DNA of 64,000 nt from Nocardioides bruguierae. GTDB taxonomy: Bacteria; Actinomycetota; Actinomycetes; Propionibacteriales; Nocardioidaceae. Position 1 is the stretch's first letter. Every line of letters starts with the position of its first letter. The notes below the pieces were generated by a model. That model did not search any database. It had not been told where the DNA came from and saw only the letters and a list, made by a program, of their open reading frames with translations. Positions 49,220-57,998 of this stretch are shown here, in pieces. Made by a program: the position numbers and the translations under genes. The stretch spans positions 124,001 to 188,000 of the forward strand of contig NZ_JAMOIL010000001.1 of the NCBI RefSeq assembly GCF_023656415.1, written 5' to 3'.

Positions 49220-50554
49220 TCAGGCGCCCAGCATCATCTGGCCGCAGACGCGGACCACGTTGCCGTTGACCCTCGCCGAGCCCGGGGAGGCGAACCAGGC
49301 CACCGTCTCGGCGACGTCCACGGGGAGACCGCCCTGGGCCATGGCGTTGAGCCGCTGGCCCACCTCGCGGGTGGCGAACGGCACGGCCGCCGTCATCTGC
49401 GTGATGATGAAGCCGGGCGCCACGGCGTTGATGCGGGTGCCGGCGGGGAGGTCGTCACGCAGGGACTCGACGAGGCCGATGACGCCCGCCTTGGACGTGG
49501 CGTAGTTGGTCTGACCGACGTTGCCCGCGATGCCGGCGATGCTCGCGACACCGACGACGGAGCCGCCCTCGTTGAGGACGCCCTCGTCCAGGAGCGCGCG
49601 GGTGATGCGCTCGGGCGCGGTCAGGTTCACAGCGATGACCTGCTCCCAGCGGTCCGACTTCATGTTCGCGAGCTTCTTGTCACGGGTGATCCCCGCGTTG
49701 TGCACGACGACGTCGACGCCTCCGTGCTCGCGCTGCAGGTGCTGGGCGATGCGCGCTGGGGCGTCCTTGGCGGTGATGTCGAGGGCCAGCCAGTCGCCGT
49801 CGAGCTCGTCGGTGAGGCGCTGGAGGTCGCTGGCGGCCTGCGGCACGTCGAGGCCCACGACCGTGGCGCCGTCGCGGTGCAGGACGCGCGCGATCTGCTC
49901 GCCGATGCCGCGGCTGGCGCCGGTCACGAGCGCGACCTTGCCCTCCAGGGGGCGTCGCCAGTCGGTCTCGGGGGCCTGGGCCACGGCGCCGTGGGCACCC
50001 ACGCGGACGACCTGGCCGCTGACGTAGGCGGACTTGGGGGAGAGGAGGAAGGCCAGGGTGCTGGACAGGTCCTGCTCGGCACCGTCGGCGACGTAGACGA
50101 GCTGCACGGTGCCACCACGGCCGATCTCCTTGCCCAGGCTGCGGGTGAACCCCTCGAGGGCCCGCTGCGCGACGCGCTCCGCGCCGGAGGTCTGCTCCGG
50201 GGGTGTGCCGAGCACCACGACGCGCGGGCAGCTCTCCAGGCTGCGCAGCACCGGCGCCACCTGGTCGCGCAGCGCGCCGAGCATCGAGGACTCGGTCAGG
50301 CCGGAGGCGTCGACGACCACGGCCCGATAGCGCGTCTCGGGCGCCTGCTCCGCCACGTGCGCCACCTCGAGGGCGTCGAGCTGCTTGCGGACGTCGGCGG
50401 CCAGTCGACCGTCCCCGGTGACGAGGACGGTGCCGTCGACCAGCGCGGCTCCCTCCTCCCACCGGCGGAGCCGGACCGGGCTGGGCAGCCCGAGGTTCTT
50501 CACGAGCAGCTTGCCGAACGGGCTGGCGGTGAACGCCTGGTAGCGGTCGGACAT
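49220..50554 (-). CDS. fabG4: High-molecular-weight 3-oxoacyl reductase (FabG4-like)
   Basis: A 444-residue reductase: an N-terminal flavodoxin-like or degenerate Rossmann domain of about 190 residues fused to a classical SDR domain. The latter has VALVTGASRGIGEQIARVL, HNAGITRDKKLANM, and Tyr/Lys in NYATSKAGVIG. This is the HMwFabG type, represented by M. tuberculosis Rv0242c, which prefers NADH and long 3-oxoacyl-CoA. The ATG has AGGAGG eleven bases upstream. It is co-transcribed with the MaoC gene and divergent from the thiolase, the same order as Rv0241c-Rv0243. Confidence 0.92.
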   Translation of the reverse strand: MSDRYQAFTASPFGKLLVKNLGLPSPVRLRRWEEGAALVDGTVLVTGDGRLAADVRKQLDALEVAHVAEQAPETRYRAVVVDASGLTESSMLGALRDQVAPVLRSLESCPRVVVLGTPPEQTSGAERVAQRALEGFTRSLGKEIGRGGTVQLVYVADGAEQDLSSTLAFLLSPKSAYVSGQVVRVGAHGAVAQAPETDWRRPLEGKVALVTGASRGIGEQIARVLHRDGATVVGLDVPQAASDLQRLTDELDGDWLALDITAKDAPARIAQHLQREHGGVDVVVHNAGITRDKKLANMKSDRWEQVIAVNLTAPERITRALLDEGVLNEGGSVVGVASIAGIAGNVGQTNYATSKAGVIGLVESLRDDLPAGTRINAVAPGFIITQMTAAVPFATREVGQRLNAMAQGGLPVDVAETVAWFASPGSARVNGNVVRVCGQMMLGA

Positions 50555-50688
50555 CGTCGGCGGACCTCCTGGAGCGGGGGGTGGAGTACAGGGCGCGGGG
50601 CTGTGTCGGACGACGGAGCCCACCGTGCCACGCCGGCCTGCGCGGGTGGGCGTCGGAGGCCGTGAGAGGAGGGTGGGTTCCCGCCGAT

Positions 50689-50705
50689 GTAACCGACGAG
50701 TAACC
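50689..50705. promoter_or_regulatory. GTAACC direct repeat in the fabG4-fadA2 intergenic region
   Basis: GTAACCGACGAGTAACC holds two GTAACC units 11 bases apart; the second reads GAGTAAC, the half-site also found in the palindromes before fadA at 45964-45986. It lies between the divergent start codons, where one regulator could control both. Confidence 0.45.
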
Positions 50706-50778
50706 TCCACTGTCCACGATACGTGACCTGGACCTCACCACCCTCCGGTGAGGCAGCCGAGAGCGCAAGGATCTCCCC

Positions 50779-52062
50779 ATGCTGAAGCAGACCCGCCGCG
50801 TCGCCGTCCTGGGCGGCAACCGCATCCCGTTCGCCCGGTCCAACGGGCCCTACGCCACCGCGTCCAACCAGGAGATGCTCACCGCGGCCCTGGACGGTCT
50901 CGTCGACCGCTTCGACCTCCGCGGGGAGCGTCTCGGCGAGGTCGTCGCCGGCGCGGTGCTCAAGCACAGCCGCGACTTCAACCTCGCCCGCGAGGCGGTG
51001 CTGGGTTCCGGGCTCGCCCCGGAGACGCCGGCGACCGACATCCAGCAGGCCTGCGGCACCGGTCTCCAGGCGGCCATCCAGGTTGCCAACAAGATCGCCC
51101 TCGGACAGATCGACGTCGGGGTTGCAGGCGGCACGGACAGTGCCTCGGACGCCCCGATCGCCGTGAGCGATCGGCTGCGGCGCAAGCTCCTCGAGCTGAA
51201 CAACGCCCGTGACGCCAAGGCGCGGCTCGCCGTGCTCGCCTCGCTACGGCCCGGCGACATCGGTCTGGCGATCCCGCGCAACAGCGAGCCTCGCACGGGT
51301 CTGTCCATGGGCGACCACGCTGCCCTGACCGCGGTGGAGTGGAAGATCGCCCGTGAGGCCCAGGACGAGCTGGCCGCGGCGTCGCACCAGCACCTCGGTG
51401 CAGCCTACGAAGCAGGCTGGCTGGACGATCAGGTCACGCCGTTCCGTGGGGTCGAGCGGGACACCAACCTGCGCCCCGACTCCTCGGTGGAGAAGCTCGC
51501 CACGCTCAAGCCCGTCTTCGGCAAGGGAGAGGCGGCCACCATGACGGCCGGCAACTCCACGCCCCTGACCGACGGTGCCTCGACCGTCCTGCTCGCCTCG
51601 GAGGAGTGGGCCGAGGCGCACGGCATCCCGGTGCTCGCCTACCTCACCGAGTACGAGACGGCCGCAGTCGACTACGTCCACGGCGGCGAGGGACTGCTGA
51701 TGGCTCCTGCCTATGCGATGGCCCGGATGCTGCAGCGGGGCGGACTGACGCTCCAGGACTTCGACTACTACGAGATCCACGAGGCCTTCGCCTCCCAGGT
51801 GCTCGCCACGCTGAAGGCATGGGAGGACCCGGTGTTCTGCCGCGAGCGCCTGGGCCTGGACGAGGCGATGGGCTCCATCGACCGCAGCAAGCTGAACGTG
51901 CACGGCTCCTCGCTGGCCACCGGTCACCCGTTCGCAGCCACCGGTGGGCGCATCCTGCCGGTCCTGGCGAAGTTGCTGTCGGAGAAGGGCAGCGGACGCG
52001 GCCTCATCTCCGTGTGCGCCGCTGGTGGCCAGGGGGTCACCGCCATCCTCGAGCGCGCCTGA
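50779..52062 (+). CDS. fadA2: Acetyl-CoA C-acetyltransferase (FadA2/FadI-like)
   Basis: A 427-residue thiolase. The nucleophilic Cys92 lies in TDIQQACGTGLQAA; EIHEAFASQVLATL, HGSSLATGHPFAATGGR and SVCAAGGQGVTA provide the other active-site residues. The GRNRIPF-like start (RRVAVLGGNRIPFARS) is typical of the FadI/FadA2 group. It is divergent from the FabG4-MaoC operon as in Mycobacterium, and together these enzymes could degrade or extend acyl-CoA. The ATG has AAGGA upstream. A strong terminator follows. Confidence 0.95.
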   Translation: MLKQTRRVAVLGGNRIPFARSNGPYATASNQEMLTAALDGLVDRFDLRGERLGEVVAGAVLKHSRDFNLAREAVLGSGLAPETPATDIQQACGTGLQAAIQVANKIALGQIDVGVAGGTDSASDAPIAVSDRLRRKLLELNNARDAKARLAVLASLRPGDIGLAIPRNSEPRTGLSMGDHAALTAVEWKIAREAQDELAAASHQHLGAAYEAGWLDDQVTPFRGVERDTNLRPDSSVEKLATLKPVFGKGEAATMTAGNSTPLTDGASTVLLASEEWAEAHGIPVLAYLTEYETAAVDYVHGGEGLLMAPAYAMARMLQRGGLTLQDFDYYEIHEAFASQVLATLKAWEDPVFCRERLGLDEAMGSIDRSKLNVHGSSLATGHPFAATGGRILPVLAKLLSEKGSGRGLISVCAAGGQGVTAILERA

Positions 52063-52087
52063 CGTCGGAACGGCGCGCCGGGCATGC

Positions 52088-52125
52088 CGACCAGCCGGGC
52101 CCGGAGATCCGGGGCCGGCTGGTCG
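52088..52125. terminator. Bidirectional terminator
   Basis: An 18-base stem beginning CGACCAGCCGGGCCCGGA with one mismatch and a GA centre, between the convergent FadA2 and DUF222-HNH genes. Confidence 0.85.
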
Positions 52126-52148
52126 TGCGTGAGGGATACGCCCGGCCG

Positions 52149-53543
52149 TCAGCCGCGCGGCACCTGAGGCTCTGGCGCCAGTGAGCCGCGGGCCGGGCGA
52201 CGCAGGCGGGTCCGGTCTCGACGCCACGCGGGCGGTCCGTCAGCCGCGGCTGCCACAGGTTCGAGGAACTCCGGGCGTCCGTCGTCGACCCGGATGCGCA
52301 CCTGCCACGGCGATCCGTGGATCAGACGGTGGTGCTGACCGCACAGCATCGCCAGGTTCTCCAACGACGTCGCGCCACCCTCGGCCCATGGCTGCACGTG
52401 GTGGGCGTGGCACATCACCGGCGCCCGGGCGCATCCGGGGAACGTGCAGCCGGCGTCCCGGGCCACCAGCGCCCGCCACAGCGCGACCGGGACCACCCGG
52501 CTCTGCCTGCCGATGTCGAGGATCTCGGACTCGCCGCCCAGGACGACCGGTAGTACGTCTGCGTCGCAGGCCAGACTGCGCAGCGTGGAGGCCGGCAGCG
52601 GCGTCCCGTCCTCGGCCACGCAGGCGTGCGCGTCGTCGCCGCTCAGGACCTGCAGCGGCACCGTGACCGCCAGCCGGGCACGTGCGCCGTGGCTCTCGGG
52701 AGGCAGGTCGGTGTCCAGCGCGTGCTGGCCGAGCCGCACGAGGGCGTCCCACATGCGGGCGCCGTGGTCGCGCGGATCGAGCGTGCGCTCACCGCCCGAG
52801 GGGTCGACCGCACTCACCGGAGATGTGAGCGGCAGCAGCGCGGCCCGCAGCACTGCCGCGTCCTCGAGGGTGCCGCGCCCGCGCAGGCGGACGCCGCCGC
52901 AGCCGTCGTCGGTGATCGACAGGAACCGGCGGTGGTGGGCCACCCGGTCGAGTCGCTCGCGGCTCGCCTCGTGCCTCGCTGCTGCCCCGTCAGGGTCGAG
53001 GTCGGCCAGCAGCTGGACGGCAGTCCGGTCCAGGTCGGTGGCGTTGAGCCGGTGGGCGTGGTCGAGGAGCGTCAGCTCCGCGACCTCGCGCAGGGCATCG
53101 TCGCCCGGCAGTCGGTCGACCTGCTCGAGCACCACCTGCGCCTGCTCCGGGCTGGCGGCTCCGGTCTCCAGGGCCTCCAGCGTGGCCTGACGCTGCTCGC
53201 TGAGGATCGTGGCCGCCTCGACCAGGCGCCTGCCGGCCCCGCGCCGCAATCCGGCGAGGTGCGTGTACCAGTCGGTGGTCGAGCCCCAGCCGAAGGCGGT
53301 ACGGGCTAAGTCGCGCGCCTCCACCGCGGCCAGGGCCCGGGACTCCAGGGCGGCCAGCCGACTGCGTAGCTGCTGCACGCTTTCGACGAGGTCGTGCAAC
53401 GCGCCGGCGTCGGCCTGGATGGGGTCGAGCGCGCCGACGTCGTCCACGAGGTCGTGGGCCGCGTCCGCGAAGGCCGCGACCCGCGCGGCCGTGAGGACAC
53501 CGTGCCCGAGCGGTTCGGGTGCCTCGAGTGGAGTGATCGCCAT
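52149..53543 (-). CDS. DUF222 and HNH endonuclease domain protein
   Basis: A 464-residue protein of the actinobacterial DUF222-HNH family, related to the 13E12 repeat proteins of Mycobacterium. The DUF222 region spans roughly residues 40-330. The C-terminal HNH motif is CTFPGCARAPVMCHAHHV, then WAEGGATSLENLAMLCGQHH, with Cys and His zinc ligands and the catalytic His. The family is multicopy in many actinobacterial genomes and may be mobile, but its DNA target and role are unknown. No terminal repeats were seen around it. The ATG lacks a good ribosome site. Confidence 0.88.
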   Translation of the reverse strand: MAITPLEAPEPLGHGVLTAARVAAFADAAHDLVDDVGALDPIQADAGALHDLVESVQQLRSRLAALESRALAAVEARDLARTAFGWGSTTDWYTHLAGLRRGAGRRLVEAATILSEQRQATLEALETGAASPEQAQVVLEQVDRLPGDDALREVAELTLLDHAHRLNATDLDRTAVQLLADLDPDGAAARHEASRERLDRVAHHRRFLSITDDGCGGVRLRGRGTLEDAAVLRAALLPLTSPVSAVDPSGGERTLDPRDHGARMWDALVRLGQHALDTDLPPESHGARARLAVTVPLQVLSGDDAHACVAEDGTPLPASTLRSLACDADVLPVVLGGESEILDIGRQSRVVPVALWRALVARDAGCTFPGCARAPVMCHAHHVQPWAEGGATSLENLAMLCGQHHRLIHGSPWQVRIRVDDGRPEFLEPVAAAADGPPAWRRDRTRLRRPARGSLAPEPQVPRG

Positions 53544-53660
53544 GGCAGCCAGTGCACCCCGTCAGGTGGGTCGGCACGAGGGCGAGGCCGGCACCTGGGG
53601 ACAACCACGGCCCAGCCGGAGCCTGTGGATGGTTGGCGGCCCGGTGGGCCACCGCCCCGG

Positions 53661-53837
53661 TCAGAGCGTGTCGGCCGCCAGCACGGTCGCCACGAGACCG
53701 ACCAGGACCGCCACCGCCAGGAGCGTCGCCCCGTTGGCGACGGCGGCGTTCGACCCACGGCCGATCTGGGCTCGGCCGAGCACGAGGGCCGCCAGCGTGA
53801 GCACAGCCAGCAGGGTCAGCAGCAACGTCACGTCCAC
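53661..53837 (-). CDS. Small two-helix membrane protein
   Basis: A 58-residue hydrophobic peptide with two membrane helices (DVTLLLTLLAVLTLAALVLG and ATLLAVAVLVGLVATVLAA) joined by a short polar turn (RAQIGRGSNAAVANG). It follows the ligase gene in the same direction. I do not recognise a family. The GTG at 53837 is a guess, as no strong ribosome site is present and a TTG at 53849 is possible. The clean helix-turn-helix hydrophobic pattern is the main support. Confidence 0.45.
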   Translation of the reverse strand: MDVTLLLTLLAVLTLAALVLGRAQIGRGSNAAVANGATLLAVAVLVGLVATVLAADTL

Positions 53838-53908
53838 CTGCCAAGCCAACCACGACGGCTGGTCGACCCGGCGCCGGGGTCGGGGGAGAGGGGGGAGGCT
53901 GGACGAGG

Positions 53909-55438
53909 TCAGGACGACGCGTCGCCGGGAAGCATCGTCCGCACCGTGTCGATCGTGTCGGCTTCGCCGGCGGTCTTGTCGTCGCGGTATCGCACGACGC
54001 GCGCAAAGCGGAGTGCGACGCCGCCGGGGTAGCGCGTGGAGCGCTGCACGCCATCGAGCGCGATCTCCACGACCTGCTCCGGTCGCACGGTCACCACCCA
54101 CCCGTCATCGCTCGTCTCGAGCGAGCGGAACCGCTCGGTCTGCCAGGCCAGCATCTCGTCGGTCATCCCCTTGAAGGTCTTGCCGACCATCACCAGGTCG
54201 TCGGACGCGTCACCTGCACGTGCAGCCAGATGGATGTTGGAGAGCCACCCGCGGCGCCGCCCGGAACCGTGCTCGACGGCCACGACGACGAGGTCGAGGG
54301 TGTGCACGGGCTTCACCTTGATCCAGGACGCGCCGCGACGACCTGCCTCGTAGGTGGACTCCAACGACTTGATGACGACGCCCTCGTGCCCGGCCGCCAC
54401 CGCCTCCTGCGCGAACGCGTCAGCAGCCTGCGGGTCGGAGGTGACCAGGCGCGCGACACGGTGGTCGGTGGGGACCAACGAGGTCAGCACCTCCAGCCGG
54501 TCGCGCAGAGGCCGCTCGTGCAGGTCCTCGCCGTCGACGTGCAGCACGTCGAAGAACCACGGGGTGACGGCGAGGTCGGGAGAGTCCTGCCGAGCGGTGC
54601 GCGAGGAAGTCTCCTGGAACGGGCGCGGGCGGCCGTCGCGCCCCAGGAGCAGGGCCTCGCCGTCGAGCACGACGCGCGTCACCGGCAGGGCGCGGACCAC
54701 GGCCACCACCTCCGGCAGGCGCGCGGTGATGTCGTCCAGGGTCCGCGTGACGACCCGCACGTCCTCGCCGCTGCGGTGCACCTGCACCCGGATGCCGTCC
54801 AGCTTCACGTCGACGGCCACCTCGCCGCCACCGGTCCGCGCCACCGCGGCCGACACGTCGGGGGCCGAGGAGGCCAGCATCGGCAGCACCGGGCGCATCA
54901 CCTCCAGGCCCACGGACGCGAGCCCGTGCTCGCCGTCGCGCAGCGCCACCACCACGGCGGTCACGGGCGAGCCGGACATCATGGCCGCGCGGCGCACTGC
55001 CGCGACGGGCACCTGGGCGGTGACAGCGGCACCCTCCACCAGCACGGCGTCGAGGGCGCCCTGGCGCACCTGGCCGGTCATGACGGCGCGCAGCCAGTCC
55101 TGCTCCGGCCCGGAGGCCCGAGAGAACAGGCCCTCGAGCAGGTCGGCTCGCCGCGCCACGGCGCCCGCCCCGGACACGGCTGCGAGGGCCTCCAGGGCAG
55201 CCTCCACCTCCGCGACCTCCAACGTCGGCTCGTCGGCGGCCGCGGGGAGCTCCTGGAGGGAGCGCCAGCCGACGCCGGTGCGCCGCTGCCGCAGGGACCC
55301 GCCGAGCCACGACGCCACCACCTCCACCTCGGACGCCGGCGTGCGACCGAGCAGGTCGGCCACCGCGTCCCGCTTGGCCAGCCGGGACCGGGTGGCCGCG
55401 ACCTGCGCGGACGTGGCGACGACCTCGTGGAGCAGCAC
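53909..55438 (-). CDS. ligB: ATP-dependent DNA ligase
   Basis: A 509-residue ATP-dependent ligase, the length of mycobacterial LigB (Rv3062). The nucleotidyltransferase motif I is VDVKLDGIRVQVHRSG with the adenylated Lys; motif III-like TPWFFDVLHVDGEDL, motif IV EGVVIKSLES and motif V ASWIKVKP follow. An N-terminal DNA-binding domain of about 200 residues and a C-terminal OB fold (DLVMVGKTFKGMTDEM) complete it. It supplements the essential NAD-dependent ligase in repair. The GTG at 55438 gives the family start (LLHEVVATSAQVAATRSRLA) and follows TTGAAT by 6 bases. Confidence 0.93.
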   Translation of the reverse strand: MLLHEVVATSAQVAATRSRLAKRDAVADLLGRTPASEVEVVASWLGGSLRQRRTGVGWRSLQELPAAADEPTLEVAEVEAALEALAAVSGAGAVARRADLLEGLFSRASGPEQDWLRAVMTGQVRQGALDAVLVEGAAVTAQVPVAAVRRAAMMSGSPVTAVVVALRDGEHGLASVGLEVMRPVLPMLASSAPDVSAAVARTGGGEVAVDVKLDGIRVQVHRSGEDVRVVTRTLDDITARLPEVVAVVRALPVTRVVLDGEALLLGRDGRPRPFQETSSRTARQDSPDLAVTPWFFDVLHVDGEDLHERPLRDRLEVLTSLVPTDHRVARLVTSDPQAADAFAQEAVAAGHEGVVIKSLESTYEAGRRGASWIKVKPVHTLDLVVVAVEHGSGRRRGWLSNIHLAARAGDASDDLVMVGKTFKGMTDEMLAWQTERFRSLETSDDGWVVTVRPEQVVEIALDGVQRSTRYPGGVALRFARVVRYRDDKTAGEADTIDTVRTMLPGDASS

Positions 55439-55689
55439 GCTCCGATTCAACAGGCCACCGCCGACGTCCGCCTCGCCCCGAGGTGCCCGAGCGGGGGGAG
55501 TGGCCTGCACGAAACGGGCAGAGAGGGCCACATGGTGGACGAGGTCAACGGCGCGTTGTGACTGGACCTGTCGCCGATGTGCCCCTGATCGGCCGCGAGA
55601 CGTGCGCGGCGACGGCGACACACTGGCGCAATGCCGGGGCAACCGCGTTGACGCGGTCGGGCAACAGGCGTCGCAGAGCGTGCTCCACG

Positions 55690-56885
55690 ATGAACAAGCG
55701 CATCCTGGTCCTCGTCGCGGTCGTGACCTCCTTCGGCCCCTTCTCGATGGATCTCTACCTTCCCGCCCTCCCGGAGCTGCGCGACGAGATGGGCGCCGGC
55801 GCCGCGGCCGTGCAGCTGACCGTCACGGCCTGCATCCTCGGCCTCGGCCTCGGGCAGCTCCTCGCGGGGCTGGTCCCGGAGTCCCGCGGCCGCAAGCCGG
55901 TCCTCCTCGTGGGATGTCCTGCTGGGTCGTCGCCACACTGGCCTGCGCCGCCGCGCCCACCATCGCGGTGCTGACCGCGGCCCGCGTCGCGCAGGGGATC
56001 TCGGCAGGCGTGGCGATCGCCATGGCGCGCGTCGTGATCTCGGACCTCGATCCGGTCAACCTGACCCGACACCTCTCCCGGATGATGCTCGTGCTGGCCG
56101 CGGTCCCCGTCCTGGCGCCCACCATCGGCGGGTTCGCCCTCATGGCGGGCGGGTGGCGCTTCCTGTTCGTCCTGCTCGCCGCGGTGGGCGTCGTCTTCAC
56201 GCTGGTCGCGTGGCGCCAGATGCCGGAGAGCCTGCACCCGGACGAGCGCGTGCGCCGGCACAGCGTCCTGGCCCGCTACGGGGAGCTGCTGCGCAACCGC
56301 CGCTTCCAGGTCCCGGTGCTCGGCAGCGCCCTGGGCATGGGCATCATGTTCGCCTACATCGGGGAGTCCTCCTTCGTCTTCCGCGACGGCTACGGGTTCG
56401 GGGAGATCCAGTACGGCCTGCTCTTCGGCTGCAACGCCGTCGCGCTGATCGCCGGCTTCCAGCTCAGCCCGTGGCTCCAGACGAGGCTGGGCGACCGACG
56501 CCTGGTCGCCACGGCGGGCGTCGTCGGGGCCTGCTCCGCCCTGACCATGCCGCTGTCGTCGACGCTTGCCCCCGGCCAGGCGGCGCCCGTGGTCGTGGCG
56601 CTCATGCTGGTGCTGGGGTCGGCCGGGCTGATCGTGCCGGTCACCTCAGCGCGGGCGCTGCTCGCCATGCCCGAGCACCGCACGGTCGCCTCTGGCCTCA
56701 TGGGGGCCTGCCAGTTCTTCCTCGGCGCGCTCGTCGGTGCGCTGCCGGCCATGCTGGACGTCGGCGGCCCTGCCGCCCCGTTGGGCCTCACTGCCGCCGC
56801 GGCACTGGCCGTCATCACCGTGACGGCCGCCCGCCCCGTCCCGGTGGTGGAGCCCGCAGCGATGGAGGTCCCCGACGCCGCCTGA
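55690..56885 (+). pseudogene. Bcr/CflA-type MFS drug exporter, frameshifted
   Basis: Two reading frames together make one Bcr/CflA multidrug transporter of about 398 residues. The first (from ATG 55690) gives TSFGPFSMDLYLPALPELRD, then GLGLGQLLAGLVPESRGRKP and VLLVG. The second, from about 55914, continues CWVVATLACAAAPTIAVLTA through about ten helices to 56885. Joining them needs one extra base in the GTGGGATG run at 55909-55916, where GTGGGGATG would restore the frame. It is a recent one-base deletion, phase variation or a sequencing error. The family exports bicyclomycin, chloramphenicol or other drugs. It diverges from ligB. Confidence 0.88.
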
Positions 56886-56896
56886 GGGGCGCCTCT

Positions 56897-56913
56897 ATTC
56901 CGGCGGAATTCCG
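56897..56913. promoter_or_regulatory. Three overlapping ATTCCG half-sites
   Basis: ATTCCG-G-CGGAAT (56897-56909) and CGGAATTCCG (56904-56913) share a central half-site. It lies 11 bases after the transporter stop and about 230 bases before the GntR regulator. It could be an operator or, less likely, a short terminator. Confidence 0.4.
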
Positions 56914-57139
56914 TGTGGCCCCCGGGTGAGGCCGCCGTGACGTGCCCCTGACCTGCGACGTCATCTGCGTGTGACACCAGGGCGGTGGCGCAGTCAACCC
57001 GGAGCATCCGCGTGATGCGGGGAGAACCTGCCGGGTGTCGACTTGTCGGGGTCAGACGGCCGGGCCGCTCCGTGGCCGTCATCATCCCCTCATCGCGAGT
57101 CGTCGGGTGCGGCCGACCGACGACGAGCCGGGAGCTTGG

Positions 57140-57970
57140 ATGACCGCAACGGCAGGCCTCGACCGGACCCACGACCTGCGCCGGGTCCAGCACCCGCGCT
57201 CGGTGCGGACCTCGGCGCAGCAGCGCGGACAGCGCCAGAGTGCGTCGCGCCGCGTCTACGACCTGGTCCGCAGCAGCATCCGCCACGGGCTGGCGCCCGC
57301 CGGGACGCTCCTGGTCGAGGAGACACTGACCAAGCAGCTGCTCGCCAGCCGACAGGCGGTGCGGGAGGCGCTGCAGTCCCTGACCGCGGACGGCCTGCTC
57401 TCGCGTGCCCGCGGGACGGGCACCACGGTGGCCGGGATGATCGGCGTCGTCCACGCGGACCAGCTGATGTTCCTCGGGCCCGACGAGGCCGACCTGCCCG
57501 GCTCGGGCATCGAGGTGCTGGAGCAGCGCCTGCTGCCGTGCCCGCGCTGGCTCGCCCAGCAGCTCGAGGTGGACGCCGGCGACGAGGTGCGGCTGACCGA
57601 GCAGCTCGTCCGCGTCGGTGACGAGGCGGTCTGCCTGCGCGTGTCCTACCAGCCGGTCTCGCGCCTGCCCCAGCGCGTCGTGGGCACGGTGCACGACCTC
57701 GCCGACGCGTTCGAGCAGGCCTACGGCGTGCCGATGGCCTCCGTGCAGTCGGCCGTGGAGGCGGTGGCCGCCGACCACGGGACCGCTGAGCTGCTCGGGC
57801 TGGACGCGGGCGCCCCCGTCCTGCTGCGCGAGACCCTCCTGCGCAGCACCGACGGGCTGGTCCGCGAGGTCTCCTTCGCCCGGTACCGCGGGGACCGCGT
57901 GTCCCTGCGCCAGTCCAGCTGCCAGTCGAGCTGCCAGTCCAGCTGCCAGTCCAGCCGCTGCGGCGCCTGA
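57140..57970 (+). CDS. GntR-family transcriptional regulator with UTRA-like domain
   Basis: A 276-residue repressor-type regulator. Residues about 35-100 form the winged helix (SRRVYDLVRSSIRHGLAPAG, then LLASRQAVREALQSLTADGL, ending SRARGTGTTV). The C-terminal domain (about 130-262) looks like UTRA, with RLTEQLVRVGDEAVCLRVSY and VLLRETLLRSTDGLVREVSF, which would bind a small ligand. Oddly, the protein ends with four tandem QSSC/QSSR units encoded by a 12-base repeat. The ATG has GGGAG upstream. Its target is unknown; the upstream ATTCCG sites are one candidate. Confidence 0.88.
   Translation: MTATAGLDRTHDLRRVQHPRSVRTSAQQRGQRQSASRRVYDLVRSSIRHGLAPAGTLLVEETLTKQLLASRQAVREALQSLTADGLLSRARGTGTTVAGMIGVVHADQLMFLGPDEADLPGSGIEVLEQRLLPCPRWLAQQLEVDAGDEVRLTEQLVRVGDEAVCLRVSYQPVSRLPQRVVGTVHDLADAFEQAYGVPMASVQSAVEAVAADHGTAELLGLDAGAPVLLRETLLRSTDGLVREVSFARYRGDRVSLRQSSCQSSCQSSCQSSRCGA
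57911..57958 (+). repeat. 12-base coding tandem repeat, four copies
   Basis: The unit CAGTCCAGCTGC occurs four times in a row with single-base changes in copies 2 and 4, encoding QSSC three times then QSSR at the end of the GntR protein. Such in-frame repeats can gain or lose copies by slippage. Confidence 0.95.
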
Positions 57971-57998
57971 CGCCGGCCACCGGGGTACCGTCCTGGGC

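Noticed and set aside
52149..53543. DUF222-HNH gene as part of an insertion sequence or homing element
   Set aside because: No flanking inverted or direct repeats and no group I/II intron or intein features were seen.
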